From the NCBI GenBank assembly GCA_030682655.1, contig JAUXNU010000028.1, positions 1 through 43,259 on the forward strand: 43,259 bases of DNA, read 5' to 3'. A program made the translations under genes and the position numbers. This document shows, one piece after another, positions 1 through 10,330 of the stretch (within the stretch, counting starts at the first letter, position 1; each line of letters starts with the position of its first letter). Origin of the DNA: Actinomycetota bacterium (lineage in GTDB: Bacteria; Actinomycetota; Coriobacteriia; Anaerosomatales; JAUXNU01). The notes beneath the pieces were generated by a model, which did no database searches, was not told the origin of the DNA, and saw only the letters and a list, made by a program, of their open reading frames with translations.

Positions 1-1185
<1,185 letters not shown>

Positions 1186-1224
1186 CCGAGCCGAATCGTC
1201 TCGTTCTAGACGGAGGGTAGAGAG

Positions 1225-1533
1225 TTGGCGAACCAGAAGATCAGGATCCGCCTGAAGGGCTACGATCATGAGATCGTGGATCAGTCCACGAAGATGATCG
1301 TCGATACGGCCCAGAAGACGGGCGCGAAGGTCTCCGGTCCGATCCCGCTGCCTACGGAGCGCAATCTGTACTGCGTCATCCGTTCGCCGCATGTGAACAA
1401 GGACAGCCGGGAGCACTTCGAGATGAGGACGCACAAGCGCCTCATCGACATACTCGAGCCCACGCCCAAGACGGTCGATTCGCTCATGCGTCTCGATCTG
1501 CCGGCTGGCGTGGATATCGAGATCAAACTGTAG
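1225..1533 (+). CDS. rpsJ: 30S ribosomal protein S10
   Basis: S10 is a small-subunit head protein that in other bacteria also takes part in antitermination as NusE. The 102-residue product shows the family's opening [11 protein letters not shown] (residues 5-15) and the conserved [13 protein letters not shown] loop (54-66). The start is TTG, supported by a GGAGGG Shine-Dalgarno site about 8 nt upstream. It is the first gene of the S10 cluster, directly after tuf, which is a common bacterial arrangement. Confidence 0.97.
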   Translation: MANQKIRIRLKGYDHEIVDQSTKMIVDTAQKTGAKVSGPIPLPTERNLYCVIRSPHVNKDSREHFEMRTHKRLIDILEPTPKTVDSLMRLDLPAGVDIEIKL

Positions 1534-1540
1534 GAACTGA

Positions 1541-1558
1541 CCGACGGCTAGCCGTCGG
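1541..1558. repeat. Perfect 18-bp palindrome in the rpsJ-rplC gap
   Basis: CCGACGGC at 1541-1548 and GCCGTCGG at 1551-1558 are perfect inverted arms separated by TA. Two shorter palindromes follow: AGCGGTCCGCT near 1569 and GCACGTCGTGC near 1582. The 117-nt gap is otherwise empty, so it may carry folded leader RNA for rplC, or the first palindrome may be a DNA-binding site. No U-tract follows, so a plain terminator is unlikely. Confidence 0.5.
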
Positions 1559-1650
1559 ACTCAGTGGGAGCGGTCCGCTGGGAGCACGTCGTGCACGGGG
1601 TGCGACCGAGAGATGGCCCAAGACCGCATGTGGAAGTGGAGAAGCGCGAA

Positions 1651-2271
1651 ATGATAAGCACCATACTCGGACGCAAGCTGGGCATGACCCAGGTCTGGAG
1701 CGAGGATGACAAGCTCATCCCTGTGACCGTCGTTGAAGCTGGCCCCTGCGTGATAAGCCAGGTCAAGACCGTCAAGCGAGACGGCTATTCGGCTGCCCAG
1801 ATCGCCTTCGGCGACCTGAAGCCGGGCAAGGCCAACAAGCCCAGGGCCGGTCACTTCGCCAAGGCGGGCCTCGACCCCAAGGCTCACATCATCGAGGTTC
1901 GCCTCGGTGACGACGAGAAGGTCAAGGCGGGCGATACGGTGACGGTCGAGATGTTCGAGCCGGGCACCTCTGTGCACGTGAGCGGCACCTCAAAGGGCAA
2001 GGGTTTCGCCGGCGTGATGAAGCGTCACAATTTCAGCGGCGGTCCTGGCGGTCACGGCTCGCACTTCCACCGCGCGCCAGGGTCGGTCGGCCAGGCGTCG
2101 ACTCCCTCCCGCATCTTCCGCGGCCAGAAAATGGCAGGACAGATGGGCAACGAGACGGTGACCGTGCGCAACCTAGAGGTCGTCAAGGTAGATCCGGAGC
2201 AGAATCTTCTGGTCATCAAGGGAGCCGTACCCGGTGCAAAGGGCGCGCTGCTCACCATCCGACTGGCGTAG
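1651..2271 (+). CDS. rplC: 50S ribosomal protein L3
   Basis: L3 is an early-assembly large-subunit protein reaching towards the peptidyl transferase centre. The 206-residue product begins with the typical MISTILGRKLGMTQ and carries the conserved GGHGSHFHR loop at residues 133-141. An upstream in-frame start at 1564 would add 29 residues unlike L3, so the ATG at 1651, preceded by a purine-rich GTGGAG site, is preferred. It follows a 117-nt gap rich in palindromes and precedes rplD by 51 nt. Confidence 0.97.
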   Translation: MISTILGRKLGMTQVWSEDDKLIPVTVVEAGPCVISQVKTVKRDGYSAAQIAFGDLKPGKANKPRAGHFAKAGLDPKAHIIEVRLGDDEKVKAGDTVTVEMFEPGTSVHVSGTSKGKGFAGVMKRHNFSGGPGGHGSHFHRAPGSVGQASTPSRIFRGQKMAGQMGNETVTVRNLEVVKVDPEQNLLVIKGAVPGAKGALLTIRLA

Positions 2272-2322
2272 GCCGGCGGACGCGATACGCATCCGGTACC
2301 GACTCTTCGGAGGAAAGAAAAG

Positions 2323-2946
2323 ATGGCAACGATCGATATCAAGGACACGACTGGCAAGAAGGTGGGATCTGCCGACGTCGCTGACGGCGTCTTCGGCATC
2401 GAGCCCCGTCCCTTCGCCGTGCATCAGGTCGTCCGTAGCCAGATGGCCGCGCGCCGTTCTGGAACGCATGAGACCAAGACGCGTTCCGAGGTCCGGGGCG
2501 GCGGCGCCAAACCATGGCGGCAGAAAGGCACCGGACGGGCCCGCCAGGGAACGATCCGTGCCCCTCAGTGGAAGGGCGGCGGTGTCGTTTTCGGCCCGCA
2601 CCTGCGCAGTTACGGATTCAAGGTGCCCAAGAAGGTCATCAAGCTCGCTATGCGCAGTGTGCTATCGGCCAAGAACGCCGAAGGCGTGCTCCACGTGGTG
2701 GACGAGTTCGGTTTCGACAAGCCGTCCACCAAGAAGGCCGCCGAGATTCTTGCGAATCTGGGAATCACCGGGCGCGTGACGATCGTCGTGGCCAATGACG
2801 ATGCGAACACCGCCTTGTCCTTCCGCAACATCGCCAAGGCGCGCGTCATCACGGCGTCCGAGGCGAACACGTACGATCTGGTAGACAACACCGCCGTGCT
2901 CTTCTCGAGGCCGGCTCTGACATGGCTCGAGGGGGTATTGGCGTAA
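2323..2946 (+). CDS. rplD: 50S ribosomal protein L4
   Basis: L4 lines the polypeptide exit tunnel. The 207-residue product has the diagnostic extended loop around residues 60-90 containing [25 protein letters not shown] site lies about 8 nt before the ATG. Its TAA stop shares one base with the ATG of rplW, so the two are translationally coupled. In Escherichia coli L4 represses its own operon; nothing seen here proves the same mechanism. Confidence 0.97.
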   Translation: MATIDIKDTTGKKVGSADVADGVFGIEPRPFAVHQVVRSQMAARRSGTHETKTRSEVRGGGAKPWRQKGTGRARQGTIRAPQWKGGGVVFGPHLRSYGFKVPKKVIKLAMRSVLSAKNAEGVLHVVDEFGFDKPSTKKAAEILANLGITGRVTIVVANDDANTALSFRNIAKARVITASEANTYDLVDNTAVLFSRPALTWLEGVLA

Positions 2947-3233
2947 TGAGTGATCCTCGCGATATCATCATCCGCCCGGTCGTCTCGGAGAAGTCCTACG
3001 AGCTGATCGGCGACAATCGGTACACGTTCGAGGTGGACAAGCGGGCGAGCAAGCCCCAGATCGCAGACGCGATCACGGAGATCTTTGGCGTGACGGTGAC
3101 AAGTGTGAACACGATGAATGTCAACGGCAAGCCGCGTCGGCTCCGCTACAACAAGGGGCTAACGCGTTCGTGGAAGAAGGCGATCATCACCCTGAAAGCC
3201 GGGGACAAGATCGAGTTCTTCGACGCTAGGTAG
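2946..3233 (+). CDS. rplW: 50S ribosomal protein L23
   Basis: L23 sits at the exit of the polypeptide tunnel and is a docking site for trigger factor and SRP. The 95-residue product starts [18 protein letters not shown], a typical L23 N-terminus, and ends in the usual KKAIITLKAGDKIEFF region. A longer reading from 2922 would lie inside rplD, so the ATG at 2946, overlapping the rplD stop by one base, is chosen. A 139-nt structured gap follows. Confidence 0.97.
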   Translation: MSDPRDIIIRPVVSEKSYELIGDNRYTFEVDKRASKPQIADAITEIFGVTVTSVNTMNVNGKPRRLRYNKGLTRSWKKAIITLKAGDKIEFFDAR

Positions 3234-3305
3234 CACCACGCACGGTACGTCCTGGTGCACATGCGGGCGCGAATGGAGCCGCCCGGCACCGTGGTAGTCC
3301 GGCGT

Positions 3306-3326
3306 TGGATTCGCCCGGCGGGGTAT
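3306..3326 (+). repeat. Degenerate copy of the r-protein leader hairpin motif (rplB leader)
   Basis: This 21-nt stretch contains TGGATTCGCCCGG and resembles the elements at 13844 and 20227, differing from the latter at about four positions. It lies inside a nested hairpin: outer arms ATTCGCC (3309-3315) and GGCGAAT (3340-3346), inner arms GGCGGG (3317-3322) and CCCGCC (3327-3332) with a GTAT loop. All copies precede ribosomal protein genes. The relation to the other copies is less certain than theirs to each other. Confidence 0.4.
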
Positions 3327-3372
3327 CCCGCCAGTCCCAGGCGAATTCGGCCATCGGACGGAAGGAGCAGGA

Positions 3373-4203
3373 ATGGGACTCAAGAAGTACAAACCGACTA
3401 GCCCGGGTCGCCGGTTCCAGACGGTCTCGGACTTCTCCGAGATTACGAAGAGCGAGCCCGAGAAGTCGCTGCTCGAGCCGCTGTCCAAGAAGGGCGGCCG
3501 CAACAACAACGGGCGTATCACGACCCGCCACCAGGGTGGCGGGCACAAGAGGCGCTACCGGAAGATCGACTTCAAGCGCAACAAGGACGGCGTAGCTGCG
3601 AAGGTCGCCGCAATCGAATACGACCCGAACCGGTCGGCTCGGATTGCTCTGCTGCACTACGTGGATGGCGAGAAGCGCTACATCCTCGCTCCGCAGAAGC
3701 TGGGTGTCGGCGACATGGTGATGTCGGGGCCTGACTCCGACATCAAGCCCGGCAACGCGCTGCCGCTGTCCGACATCCCGACCGGTACCGTGGTGCATGC
3801 CATCGAGTTGCATCCGGGCAAGGGCGCTGCCATGGCGCGTTCGGCCGGCACTTCAGCGCAGCTGATGGCCAAGGAGGGCGGCTACGCGATTCTACGTATG
3901 CCCTCCTCGGAAATGCGCAAGGTTCTCGTGAAGTGCCGTGCCACCGTCGGTACCGTCGGTAATGCCGAGCATGAGGGCATCTCGATCGGCAAGGCCGGGC
4001 GTGCTCGCTGGATGGGCGTTCGCCCGACCGTCCGCGGTACGGCGATGAACCCGGTCGACCACCCGCATGGTGGGGGCGAGGGCAAGAACAAGACCGCCGG
4101 TCGTCACCCGGTGACTCCGTGGGGTGTCCCGACCAAGGGTCACCGTACGCGCAAGAAGAACAAGGCCTCCGACCGTCTGATCATCCGCCGCCGCAAGAAG
4201 TAG
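3373..4203 (+). CDS. rplB: 50S ribosomal protein L2
   Basis: L2 is needed for subunit joining and sits next to the peptidyl transferase centre. The 276-residue product has the normal length and the most conserved C-terminal stretch, with DHPHGGGEG at residues 229-237; H230 corresponds to the functionally important His of E. coli L2. A GGAAGGAG site precedes the ATG. It is 139 nt downstream of rplW, behind a nested hairpin, which might influence its expression. Confidence 0.98.
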   Translation: MGLKKYKPTSPGRRFQTVSDFSEITKSEPEKSLLEPLSKKGGRNNNGRITTRHQGGGHKRRYRKIDFKRNKDGVAAKVAAIEYDPNRSARIALLHYVDGEKRYILAPQKLGVGDMVMSGPDSDIKPGNALPLSDIPTGTVVHAIELHPGKGAAMARSAGTSAQLMAKEGGYAILRMPSSEMRKVLVKCRATVGTVGNAEHEGISIGKAGRARWMGVRPTVRGTAMNPVDHPHGGGEGKNKTAGRHPVTPWGVPTKGHRTRKKNKASDRLIIRRRKK

Positions 4204-4229
4204 CGGCGAGTAAGGAGCTGGAGTTAGAG

Positions 4230-4505
4230 ATGAGCAGAAGCCTGAAGAAGGGACCGTACGTCCAGCCGCGTCTCCTGGAGCGCATCCAGCGGCTGAACGA
4301 GGCCGGCGAGAAGCAGGTCGTCAAGACCTGGTCGCGCGCGTCGACCATCTTCCCGGAGATGGTGGGGCACACGATTGCCGTCCACGATGGTCGCAAGCAC
4401 GTACCGGTCTATGTCACCGAGTCGATGGTCGGCCACAAGTTCGGCGAATTCGCGCCGACCCGCACGTTCCGTGGCCACGCGTCTGACAAGAAGAGCAAGA
4501 GGTAG
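4230..4505 (+). CDS. rpsS: 30S ribosomal protein S19
   Basis: S19 forms a complex with S13 in the head of the small subunit. The 91-residue product starts [11 protein letters not shown] and ends with the [12 protein letters not shown] segment, both family hallmarks. The chosen ATG has GGAG-type signals upstream; an in-frame start at 4119 would lie within rplB. Gaps are 26 nt from rplB and 7 nt to rplV. Confidence 0.97.
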   Translation: MSRSLKKGPYVQPRLLERIQRLNEAGEKQVVKTWSRASTIFPEMVGHTIAVHDGRKHVPVYVTESMVGHKFGEFAPTRTFRGHASDKKSKR

Positions 4506-4512
4506 AGGACAC

Positions 4513-4854
4513 ATGGAAGCCAGAGCAGTTGCACGCTACGAGCGGGTGAGCCCGCGCAAGGCGCGCCTCGTCGTCGATCTCATTCGTGGCAAGTCCGTCG
4601 AAGAGGCAACGGCTATCCTGCGGTTCACGCCGAGGGGTGCCGCCGAGGTCGTTGAGAAGGTGCTCAACAGCGCCGTCGCCAACGCCGAGAAGAATCTCCA
4701 CGTCAAGTCGCAGGATCTCTTCGTCGCGACGACGTTCGTGGACGAGGGTCCGACCCTCAAACGCATCCGTCCGCGCGCCATGGGCCGTGCTTTCCGCATC
4801 AACAAGCGGACGAGCCACATAACCGTTGTCGTCAAGCAGCGAGAGGGGGCGTAA
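4513..4854 (+). CDS. rplV: 50S ribosomal protein L22
   Basis: L22 lines the exit tunnel with a long beta-hairpin. The 113-residue product opens with [20 protein letters not shown] and has the conserved hairpin region [15 protein letters not shown] near the C-terminus, a place where macrolide-resistance changes arise in other species; no insertion is seen. The ATG at 4513 lies 7 nt after the rpsS stop. Confidence 0.97.
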   Translation: MEARAVARYERVSPRKARLVVDLIRGKSVEEATAILRFTPRGAAEVVEKVLNSAVANAEKNLHVKSQDLFVATTFVDEGPTLKRIRPRAMGRAFRINKRTSHITVVVKQREGA

Positions 4855-4858
4855 GCCT

Positions 4859-5563
4859 GTGGGTCAGAAAGTCTATCCTGTCGGGTTCCGGCTCGGTATC
4901 ACCGAGAACTGGCGTTCGCGCTGGTACGCGGGCAAGACCTACAGCGAGACGCTCGCCGGGGATCTGGAGATTCGGAAGTACCTGGACAAGCGTCTCCGCC
5001 GCGCCGCCGTCTCGCGCGTTGAGATCGAACGCAAGGGCGACAAGGTGATAATCGAGCTGTGGACAGCGCGTCCGGGCATCGTCATCGGCAAGAAGGGCGC
5101 CGAGGTTGATGCGCTGCGCAAGGACCTCGAGAAGATGGCCGGCGGCGCAGTCGCCGTCAACATCGTAGAGATCAAGCGGCCCGAACTCGACGCTACTCTC
5201 GTGGCGCAGGGCGTGGCCGAGCAGCTTGTGGGTCGTGTTGCATTCCGTCGCGCCATGCGCAAGGCAGTCGCATCGGCGATGAAGAGCGGGGCCCTGGGAA
5301 TCAGGATCCAGTGCTCCGGTCGCCTCGGCGGCGCGGAGATGGGTCGCCGCGAGTGGTACCGCGAGGGTCGCGTGCCGCTGCACACCCTGCGTGCGAAGAT
5401 CGACTACGGAACCTCCGTGGCCCGTACGTCCATGGGTGCCGTCGGCGTGAAGGTCTGGATCTACCGTGGCGAGGTTCTGCCGGGCGAAGCCATCCCGACA
5501 CCCGCCGACGATCGTGAGCGTCCGGCTCGCGGCCGTCGCAACGACGGTGGGAGGAGAGGGTAG
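4859..5563 (+). CDS. rpsC: 30S ribosomal protein S3
   Basis: S3 is at the mRNA entry tunnel of the small subunit. The 234-residue product starts with GTG, giving [14 protein letters not shown] as expected for the family; a longer reading from 4826 would overlap rplV. The KH-domain signature [14 protein letters not shown] is present near residues 72-85, and the C-terminal tail is short and rich in Arg and Gly. It starts 4 nt after rplV and ends 2 nt before rplP. Confidence 0.97.
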   Translation: MGQKVYPVGFRLGITENWRSRWYAGKTYSETLAGDLEIRKYLDKRLRRAAVSRVEIERKGDKVIIELWTARPGIVIGKKGAEVDALRKDLEKMAGGAVAVNIVEIKRPELDATLVAQGVAEQLVGRVAFRRAMRKAVASAMKSGALGIRIQCSGRLGGAEMGRREWYREGRVPLHTLRAKIDYGTSVARTSMGAVGVKVWIYRGEVLPGEAIPTPADDRERPARGRRNDGGRRG

Positions 5564-5565
5564 AA

Positions 5566-5991
5566 ATGCTGCTACCCAAGAGAGTCAAACACCGCAAGGT
5601 TCAGCGCGGGTCGAGGAAGGGTCAGGCCAAGGGCGGCACCCAGGTCCAGTTCGGCGAGTACGGGCTCAAGGCCCTTGAAGCCGCGTGGATCACCAACCGC
5701 CAGATCGAGGCGGCCCGTGTCGCGATGACCCGCTACATGAAGCGTGGAGGCAAGGTCTGGATCAACATCTTCCCGGACAAGCCCGTCACGCAGAAGCCGG
5801 CGGAGACCCGCATGGGTTCGGGCAAGGGCAACCCCGAGAAGTGGGTCGCCGTGGTCAAGCCTGGCCGTGTCATGTTCGAGCTGGCCGGTGTGTCCGAGGA
5901 AGTGGCCAAGGAGGCCATGCGTCTCGCGGCACACAAGTTGCCCATCAAGACCAAGTTCGTTTCGAGAGCAGACAGTGGCGGTGAGTCATAG
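5566..5991 (+). CDS. rplP: 50S ribosomal protein L16
   Basis: L16 contacts A-site tRNA on the large subunit. The 141-residue product begins [15 protein letters not shown] and contains the conserved [20 protein letters not shown] block, both typical. It begins 2 nt after the rpsC stop and its own stop directly abuts the ATG of rpmC, consistent with coupled translation. Confidence 0.97.
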   Translation: MLLPKRVKHRKVQRGSRKGQAKGGTQVQFGEYGLKALEAAWITNRQIEAARVAMTRYMKRGGKVWINIFPDKPVTQKPAETRMGSGKGNPEKWVAVVKPGRVMFELAGVSEEVAKEAMRLAAHKLPIKTKFVSRADSGGES

Positions 5992-6207
5992 ATGAAGCCG
6001 ACCGATATCACAGTGATGGAGGACGCGGACATCGTCCAGAAGATCAAGGACGCCCGCGCCGAGCTATTCAACCTACGGTTCCAGCTCGCTACGGGCCAGC
6101 TGGACAACCCATCGCGCATCAAGACCGTCAAGAGAGACATCGCCCGCCTGCACACGGAGATGCGGGCCCGTGAGCTCCGCGCCGCGCGCGAAGCCGCTGC
6201 GTCGTAG
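5992..6207 (+). CDS. rpmC: 50S ribosomal protein L29
   Basis: L29 is a small helical protein near the tunnel exit. The 71-residue product contains the usual [20 protein letters not shown] core and a basic end, consistent with two long helices. The ATG follows the rplP stop with no gap. Length is within the normal range. Confidence 0.96.
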   Translation: MKPTDITVMEDADIVQKIKDARAELFNLRFQLATGQLDNPSRIKTVKRDIARLHTEMRARELRAAREAAAS

Positions 6208-6227
6208 AGGACGGTGGAGAGGAACCC

Positions 6228-6488
6228 ATGAGTAACGAGCGCAACAGCCGTAAGGTCCGTCAGGGTGTCGTGGTGTCCGCTGGAGGCGACAAGACCTGTG
6301 TCGTCAAGGTCGAGGACCGCAAGCGTCACCCGCTCTACGGCAAGATGATGACCCACAGCACGAAGTTCCACGCGCATGACGAGAACAATGAGTGCCAGGT
6401 CGGCGATTTGGTCACCATCATGGAGACCCGTCCGATCTCGAAGCTCAAGCGTTGGCGTCTCGTGGATGTCGTGAACAAGGCCAAGTAG
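6228..6488 (+). CDS. rpsQ: 30S ribosomal protein S17
   Basis: S17 is a primary 16S rRNA-binding protein with an OB fold. The 86-residue product has the [21 protein letters not shown] opening strand region and the later [15 protein letters not shown] segment expected of the family. A GGAGAGGA site precedes the ATG. It closes the S10-type part of the cluster; rplN starts 76 nt later behind a hairpin. Confidence 0.96.
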   Translation: MSNERNSRKVRQGVVVSAGGDKTCVVKVEDRKRHPLYGKMMTHSTKFHAHDENNECQVGDLVTIMETRPISKLKRWRLVDVVNKAK

Positions 6489-6506
6489 CTAGCCGAGGAG
6501 CACACA

Positions 6507-6543
6507 GGACCTCTCGTGGAAGTAGCAGACCTCCACGACGTCC
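6507..6543 (+). promoter_or_regulatory. Nested hairpin in the rplN leader
   Basis: In the 76-nt gap between rpsQ and rplN, GGAC (6507-6510) can pair with GTCC (6540-6543), and inside this TCGTGGA (6514-6520) pairs perfectly with TCCACGA (6532-6538) around an 11-nt loop. No U-run follows, so it is more likely a leader structure or processing site than a terminator. Function is unknown. Confidence 0.4.
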
Positions 6544-6564
6544 GAGGAAGGTACGGAGGACAGG

Positions 6565-6933
6565 ATGATTCAGGCAGAATCCCGGCTCAAGGTAGCCGAC
6601 AACTCAGGCGCTCGCCGGGTGCTGTGCATCAAGGTTCTTGGCGGCTCCAAGCGTCGCTATGCCCACGTGGGTGACACCATCGTGTGCACGGTCAAAGAGG
6701 CCATCCCCAACGGCGCCATCAAGAAGGGCGAAATCGTCCGGGCGGTTGTCGTACGCACGAAGAAGGAAATGCGCCGACCCGACGGCAGCTACATCAAGTT
6801 CGATGAGAACGCTGCCGTCATCATCGATAACCAGGGCAACCCGCGGGGTACGCGTATCTTCGGCCCGGTCGCGCGCGAGCTGCGTGACCGCAAGTACATG
6901 AAGATCGTCTCGCTCGCCCCCGAGGTTCTTTAG
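6565..6933 (+). CDS. rplN: 50S ribosomal protein L14
   Basis: L14 forms an inter-subunit bridge. The 122-residue product has exactly the usual bacterial length and the conserved start [22 protein letters not shown] at 6565 has a GGAGGA site 6 nt upstream. It opens the spc-type part of the cluster. Its TAG stop overlaps the AGGAGG ribosome-binding site of rplX. Confidence 0.97.
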   Translation: MIQAESRLKVADNSGARRVLCIKVLGGSKRRYAHVGDTIVCTVKEAIPNGAIKKGEIVRAVVVRTKKEMRRPDGSYIKFDENAAVIIDNQGNPRGTRIFGPVARELRDRKYMKIVSLAPEVL

Positions 6934-6947
6934 GAGGTATGGCGGAG

Positions 6948-7271
6948 ATGAGCAAGTCGATGACAGTCCGTAAAGGCGACAAGGTGCGCGTCATCGCGGG
7001 CAAGGACAAGGGCAAGGAAAGCCGCGTTCTCCGGGTGTTGACGGAGAAGCAGCGCCTTGTTGTCGAGCACGTCAACATGATCAAGAAGCATCAGCGTCCC
7101 ACGAGCAAGCAGCCCCAGGGCGGCATCCTCGAGCTCGAAGGCACGATTCACGTGTCAAACGTGATGCTTCTGTGCCCCAGCTGCTCCGAACCGACCCGGG
7201 TCGGCCGGAGACGTGAGGACGGATCCCGGGTTCGGGTCTGCAAGAAGTGCGGAAACGATATCGACAAGTAG
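6948..7271 (+). CDS. rplX: 50S ribosomal protein L24, zinc-ribbon type
   Basis: L24 initiates large-subunit assembly. It has a KOW motif near residues 8-22 ([15 protein letters not shown]). The C-terminal part carries two Cys pairs, C76/C79 and C98/C101, a zinc-ribbon seen in many but not all bacterial L24 proteins. Two in-frame ATGs exist at 6939 and 6948; AGGAGG at 6932-6937 is 1 nt from the first but 10 nt from the second, so the second is chosen, giving 107 residues. Confidence 0.95.
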   Translation: MSKSMTVRKGDKVRVIAGKDKGKESRVLRVLTEKQRLVVEHVNMIKKHQRPTSKQPQGGILELEGTIHVSNVMLLCPSCSEPTRVGRRREDGSRVRVCKKCGNDIDK

Positions 7272-7347
7272 TCGTGCCCCTGTGCGCGGAGTGCACGCGA
7301 TGCCGGGTCGGTAATCCGGCGCAACGAACTCGATGGAGGTAGAATCG

Positions 7348-7890
7348 GTGGTACCAAGGTTCAAAGAGAAGTACCGAGAAGAGGTAGTCCAGGCGCTCAT
7401 GGAGCGCTTCGGCTACGACAACGTGAACGAGGTTCCTCGCCTCGAGAAGATCGTTGTCAATATGGGAGTCGGTATTGCGGCGCAGGACGTCAAGCAACTT
7501 GACGCCGCGATGGAAGACCTCGCGATCATCACGGGGCAGAAGCCCATGATCACGAAGGCGAAGAAGTCCATCGCCGGCTTCAAGATTCGCCAGGGCATGC
7601 CGATCGGAGCCAAGGTGACACTCCGGGGGGCACGCATGTGGGAGTTCTTCGACCGCTTGCTGTCCACGGCCATCCCGCGCGTTCGCGACTTCCGGGGTCT
7701 CCCGGCCGACTCGTTTGACGGTCGCGGGAACTACTCGATGGGCGTCACCGAGCAGCTCATCTTCCCCGAGATCGACTACGACAAGGTCGATCGCATTCGG
7801 GGAATGGACATCACGTTCGTCACGTCAGCGAAGTCCGACGAGGAAGCGAAGGCATTGCTCGGCGCCTTCTCCTTCCCGTTCAAGCGATAG
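7348..7890 (+). CDS. rplE: 50S ribosomal protein L5
   Basis: L5 binds 5S rRNA and contacts P-site tRNA. The product is 180 residues when started at the GTG at 7348, giving [12 protein letters not shown], which matches the family. The ATG at 7333 is less likely because the GGAGGT site (7335-7340) lies inside that longer reading and is 7 nt before the GTG. The conserved [12 protein letters not shown] and [18 protein letters not shown] blocks are present. Confidence 0.96.
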   Translation: MVPRFKEKYREEVVQALMERFGYDNVNEVPRLEKIVVNMGVGIAAQDVKQLDAAMEDLAIITGQKPMITKAKKSIAGFKIRQGMPIGAKVTLRGARMWEFFDRLLSTAIPRVRDFRGLPADSFDGRGNYSMGVTEQLIFPEIDYDKVDRIRGMDITFVTSAKSDEEAKALLGAFSFPFKR

Positions 7891-7929
7891 ACCGGTCGGC
7901 GCATCCGCGCCGCGACAAGGAGGTAACCG

Positions 7930-8115
7930 GTGGCCAAGAAATCGATGATCGCCAAGGCGAAGCGCAAGCCGAAGTTCTCGGTGCGTGCGGTCAGCCGCTG
8001 CAACCGCTGCGGACGTCCGCGGGCGTTCTACCGCAAGTTCGGTCTGTGCCGGATTTGCGTGCGCGAGCTTGCAAGCCGCGGCGAGCTTCCCGGTGTGAAA
8101 AAGGCGAGCTGGTAG
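7930..8115 (+). CDS. rpsN: 30S ribosomal protein S14, zinc-binding type Z
   Basis: S14 is a late-assembly protein of the small-subunit head. This is the short zinc-containing form: 61 residues with C24/C27 and C40/C43 forming the ribbon, ending in the typical [11 protein letters not shown]. The GTG start follows AGGAGGT by a good distance. No zinc-free paralogue is visible in the window. Confidence 0.97.
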   Translation: MAKKSMIAKAKRKPKFSVRAVSRCNRCGRPRAFYRKFGLCRICVRELASRGELPGVKKASW

Positions 8116-8168
8116 GCCCCAAGCCGAGGAAGGCCGATTGTGCAGGCGCTCCGGCCACGGGCTGGGGC
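8116..8168 (+). promoter_or_regulatory. Possible folded leader of rpsH
   Basis: In the 99-nt rpsN-rpsH gap, GCCCCA (8116-8121) can pair with TGGGGC (8163-8168), and inside it GGCCG (8132-8136) with CGGCC (8152-8156). S8 is an operon repressor in E. coli, but I cannot match this fold to the known S8 target, so regulatory function is only a suggestion. Confidence 0.3.
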
Positions 8169-8214
8169 GAACCACACGCTAGGCGTCATCCCGAATCATA
8201 GGAGGATATGCGAC

Positions 8215-8613
8215 ATGAGCATGACAGACCCCATCGCCGATATGCTCACGCGGGTACGCAATGCGAACTCTGCGTTCAAGCCGACGACGATGATGCCGTC
8301 TTCGAAGAAGCTGGTTGAGATCGCCCGGATCATGAAGCAAGAGGGCTACATAGTCGACTACGCGCTGACTCCCGGCGAGCCGCAGGACACGCTCAAGGTG
8401 GAGCTGAAGTATGGCCCCAAGAAGGAGCGGACCATCACCGGCATCAGGCGCATCAGCAAGCCGGGCCTGCGGGTGTACGCGAAGAAGGACGAGCTCCCCA
8501 GAGTCCTCGGTGGCCTGGGAATCGCGGTCATCTCCACTTCGAGCGGCGTGATGACCGACCGCGATGCACGCAAGGCGGGCGTCGGCGGCGAAGTCATCGC
8601 ATACATCTGGTAA
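8215..8613 (+). CDS. rpsH: 30S ribosomal protein S8
   Basis: S8 is a primary 16S rRNA binder needed for assembly of the small-subunit platform. The 132-residue product starts [17 protein letters not shown] and ends with [20 protein letters not shown] followed by a Trp-terminated strand, as expected. The ATG at 8215 is 9 nt after AGGAGG (8200-8205), better placed than the ATG at 8221. Confidence 0.97.
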   Translation: MSMTDPIADMLTRVRNANSAFKPTTMMPSSKKLVEIARIMKQEGYIVDYALTPGEPQDTLKVELKYGPKKERTITGIRRISKPGLRVYAKKDELPRVLGGLGIAVISTSSGVMTDRDARKAGVGGEVIAYIW

Positions 8614-8647
8614 CCGGACAGGACTGACAGGAAAGGAGCGGAACGCC

Positions 8648-9184
8648 GTGTCACGTATCGGCAAGCAGCCTATCCCGGTCCCGTCCGGGGTCGTGGTGGA
8701 GATCAAAGGCTCGACGGTCAGTGTGAAGGGCCCGAAGGGCGAGCTGACCCAGACGTTCAATGAAGATATGAAGATCGTGCTTGAGGACGGCTTCGTACGG
8801 GTGGAGCGTCCAAGCGATTCTCGGGGACACCGCTCGTTGCATGGTCTTACGCGCACACTCGTTGCCAACATGGTCACGGGTGTGTCGGATGGATTCCACA
8901 AGAATCTCGAGATCGTCGGTGTCGGCTATCGTGCCGCTCTCAAGGGCTCGGATCTCGAGATGCAGCTTGGGTTCAGCCATCCGGTACTCGTGAAGGCGGA
9001 CCCGGGCATCACATTCGAAGTCCCAGCTCCGACGAGGATCACCGTCCGAGGAATCGACAAGCAGGCCGTCGGACAGGTCGCCGCGGAGATACGCGACTGG
9101 CGTCGTCCCGAGCCGTACAAGGGCAAGGGTGTCCGCTATGAGGGCGAGTACGTACGTCGCAAGCTGGGCAAGACAGCGAAGTAG
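8648..9184 (+). CDS. rplF: 50S ribosomal protein L6
   Basis: L6 lies near the factor-binding site of the large subunit and has two similar domains. The 178-residue product starts with GTG as [15 protein letters not shown] and ends with the [20 protein letters not shown] segment typical of the family. An AAAGGAG site precedes the start; a longer reading from 8564 would overlap rpsH and is rejected. Confidence 0.97.
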   Translation: MSRIGKQPIPVPSGVVVEIKGSTVSVKGPKGELTQTFNEDMKIVLEDGFVRVERPSDSRGHRSLHGLTRTLVANMVTGVSDGFHKNLEIVGVGYRAALKGSDLEMQLGFSHPVLVKADPGITFEVPAPTRITVRGIDKQAVGQVAAEIRDWRRPEPYKGKGVRYEGEYVRRKLGKTAK

Positions 9185-9222
9185 GCCGCAAGACGGCTCA
9201 CTGACACGAGGAGAGTAACGGT

Positions 9223-9591
9223 ATGGAAAGACTCAAGGCGAAGGCGGCAGGTCTCGTACGCCGCCGCACGAGGGTCCGCGGCAAGATCAGCGGAACCGCG
9301 GAGCGCCCACGCCTCTGCGTGACGCGCACGAACGCCAACATCTATGCGCAGCTGATCGATGACAGGACCGGGAACACGATTCTCGGCTCGTCTTCGGTCG
9401 ATCCCGAACTGCGTAGCGCACTTAAGTCCGGCAGCAACGTTGCTGCGGCGAAAGCGGTCGGGGAGTCTATCGGCCGTCGCGCACTGGATGCGGGCATCAA
9501 CGAGGTCGTTTTCGACCGGAGCGGCCGTCTGTATCACGGTCGTGTACAGGCCCTGGCCGACGGCGCCCGCAGCGCCGGACTGAAGTTCTAG
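9223..9591 (+). CDS. rplR: 50S ribosomal protein L18
   Basis: L18 binds 5S rRNA with L5. The 122-residue product has the basic N-terminal segment with [12 protein letters not shown], the [18 protein letters not shown] block and the C-terminal [20 protein letters not shown] motif expected for the family. ATG has a GAGGAGAG site upstream. Gaps are 38 nt from rplF and 13 nt to rpsE. Confidence 0.97.
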   Translation: MERLKAKAAGLVRRRTRVRGKISGTAERPRLCVTRTNANIYAQLIDDRTGNTILGSSSVDPELRSALKSGSNVAAAKAVGESIGRRALDAGINEVVFDRSGRLYHGRVQALADGARSAGLKF

Positions 9592-9604
9592 GGAGGATTC
9601 ACGT

Positions 9605-10114
9605 ATGGCGCGCAGAGAAGCACCGGTTTCGGAGTTGCAGGAGAAGGTCGTCTATATCAATCGCGTGGCGAAGGTCGTCAAGGGCGGTAGACGTTTCGCG
9701 CTGACGGCGCTCGTTGTCGTTGGAGATGGCGCAGGTCGCGTCGGTGTCGGAATGGGCAAGTCCCAGGAAGTGCCGATTGCGATCAAGAAGGGCATCGAGG
9801 ACGCGAAGAAGAACATGTTCGTTGTCCCGATCAAGGACGGGACGATTCCGCACGCCGTCCTTGGCCATTTCGGCGCAGGGAAGGTGCTGCTCAAGCCGGC
9901 CTCGCCGGGTACGGGTATCATCGCCGGCGGCCCGGTTCGCGCACTGCTGGATCTCGCAGGTGTTCGTGACGTGCTTTCGAAGTCCCTCGGAACCGACAAC
10001 GCCCTCAACATGTTGAAGGCGGCGGCCGAGGGCCTGAAGTCCCTCTCCAGCGCCGAAGATGTCGCGCGGAAGCGCGGCATGACCGTGGGCCAGATCTATG
10101 GTTGGGAGGAGTAA
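9605..10114 (+). CDS. rpsE: 30S ribosomal protein S5
   Basis: S5 is at the mRNA entry channel and influences decoding accuracy. The 169-residue product has the N-terminal double-stranded-RNA-binding-like domain ([19 protein letters not shown]) and the [20 protein letters not shown] segment. A GGGAGGA site lies about 7 nt before the ATG. The gap to rpmD is 6 nt. Confidence 0.97.
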   Translation: MARREAPVSELQEKVVYINRVAKVVKGGRRFALTALVVVGDGAGRVGVGMGKSQEVPIAIKKGIEDAKKNMFVVPIKDGTIPHAVLGHFGAGKVLLKPASPGTGIIAGGPVRALLDLAGVRDVLSKSLGTDNALNMLKAAAEGLKSLSSAEDVARKRGMTVGQIYGWEE

Positions 10115-10120
10115 GGCCAC

Positions 10121-10303
10121 ATGGCAGGCAAGCTCAAGATTACCCAGGTCAAGAGCGTTATCGGTACGCCGTCCGATCAGAGGCGAACGGTTCGTGCCCT
10201 TGGTCTCAAGCGAATCAGCGATACTGTCGTGCAGGATGATACGCCCGTGATTCGCGGCATGGTCTTCAAAGTGAAGCACCTCGTAGAGGTCGAGGAGCTC
10301 TAG
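10121..10303 (+). CDS. rpmD: 50S ribosomal protein L30
   Basis: L30 is a small large-subunit protein. The 60-residue product shows the family pattern [24 protein letters not shown] and the closing [12 protein letters not shown]-like end (seen as [12 protein letters not shown]). A GGGAGGAG site overlaps the end of rpsE. It is followed by an unusually long 106-nt gap before rplO. Confidence 0.96.
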   Translation: MAGKLKITQVKSVIGTPSDQRRTVRALGLKRISDTVVQDDTPVIRGMVFKVKHLVEVEEL

Positions 10304-10305
10304 AA

Positions 10306-10330
10306 CTTCCCTCGGAGAACACGAGGGAAG
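10306..10330 (+). promoter_or_regulatory. Perfect hairpin at the start of the rpmD-rplO gap
   Basis: CTTCCCTCG (10306-10314) and CGAGGGAAG (10322-10330) form a perfect 9-bp stem with a 7-nt loop just after the rpmD stop. Two weaker inverted repeats follow: GCCGGC arms around 10342-10361 and GACGG/CCGTC around 10366-10383. There is no U-tract. The layout suggests a folded intercistronic leader, mRNA processing site or partial attenuator for rplO-secY. Confidence 0.45.

Noticed and set aside
6939-6947. Upstream ATG of rplX at 6939
   Set aside because: The AGGAGG site ends 1 nt before it, too close for initiation; the second ATG is 10 nt away.
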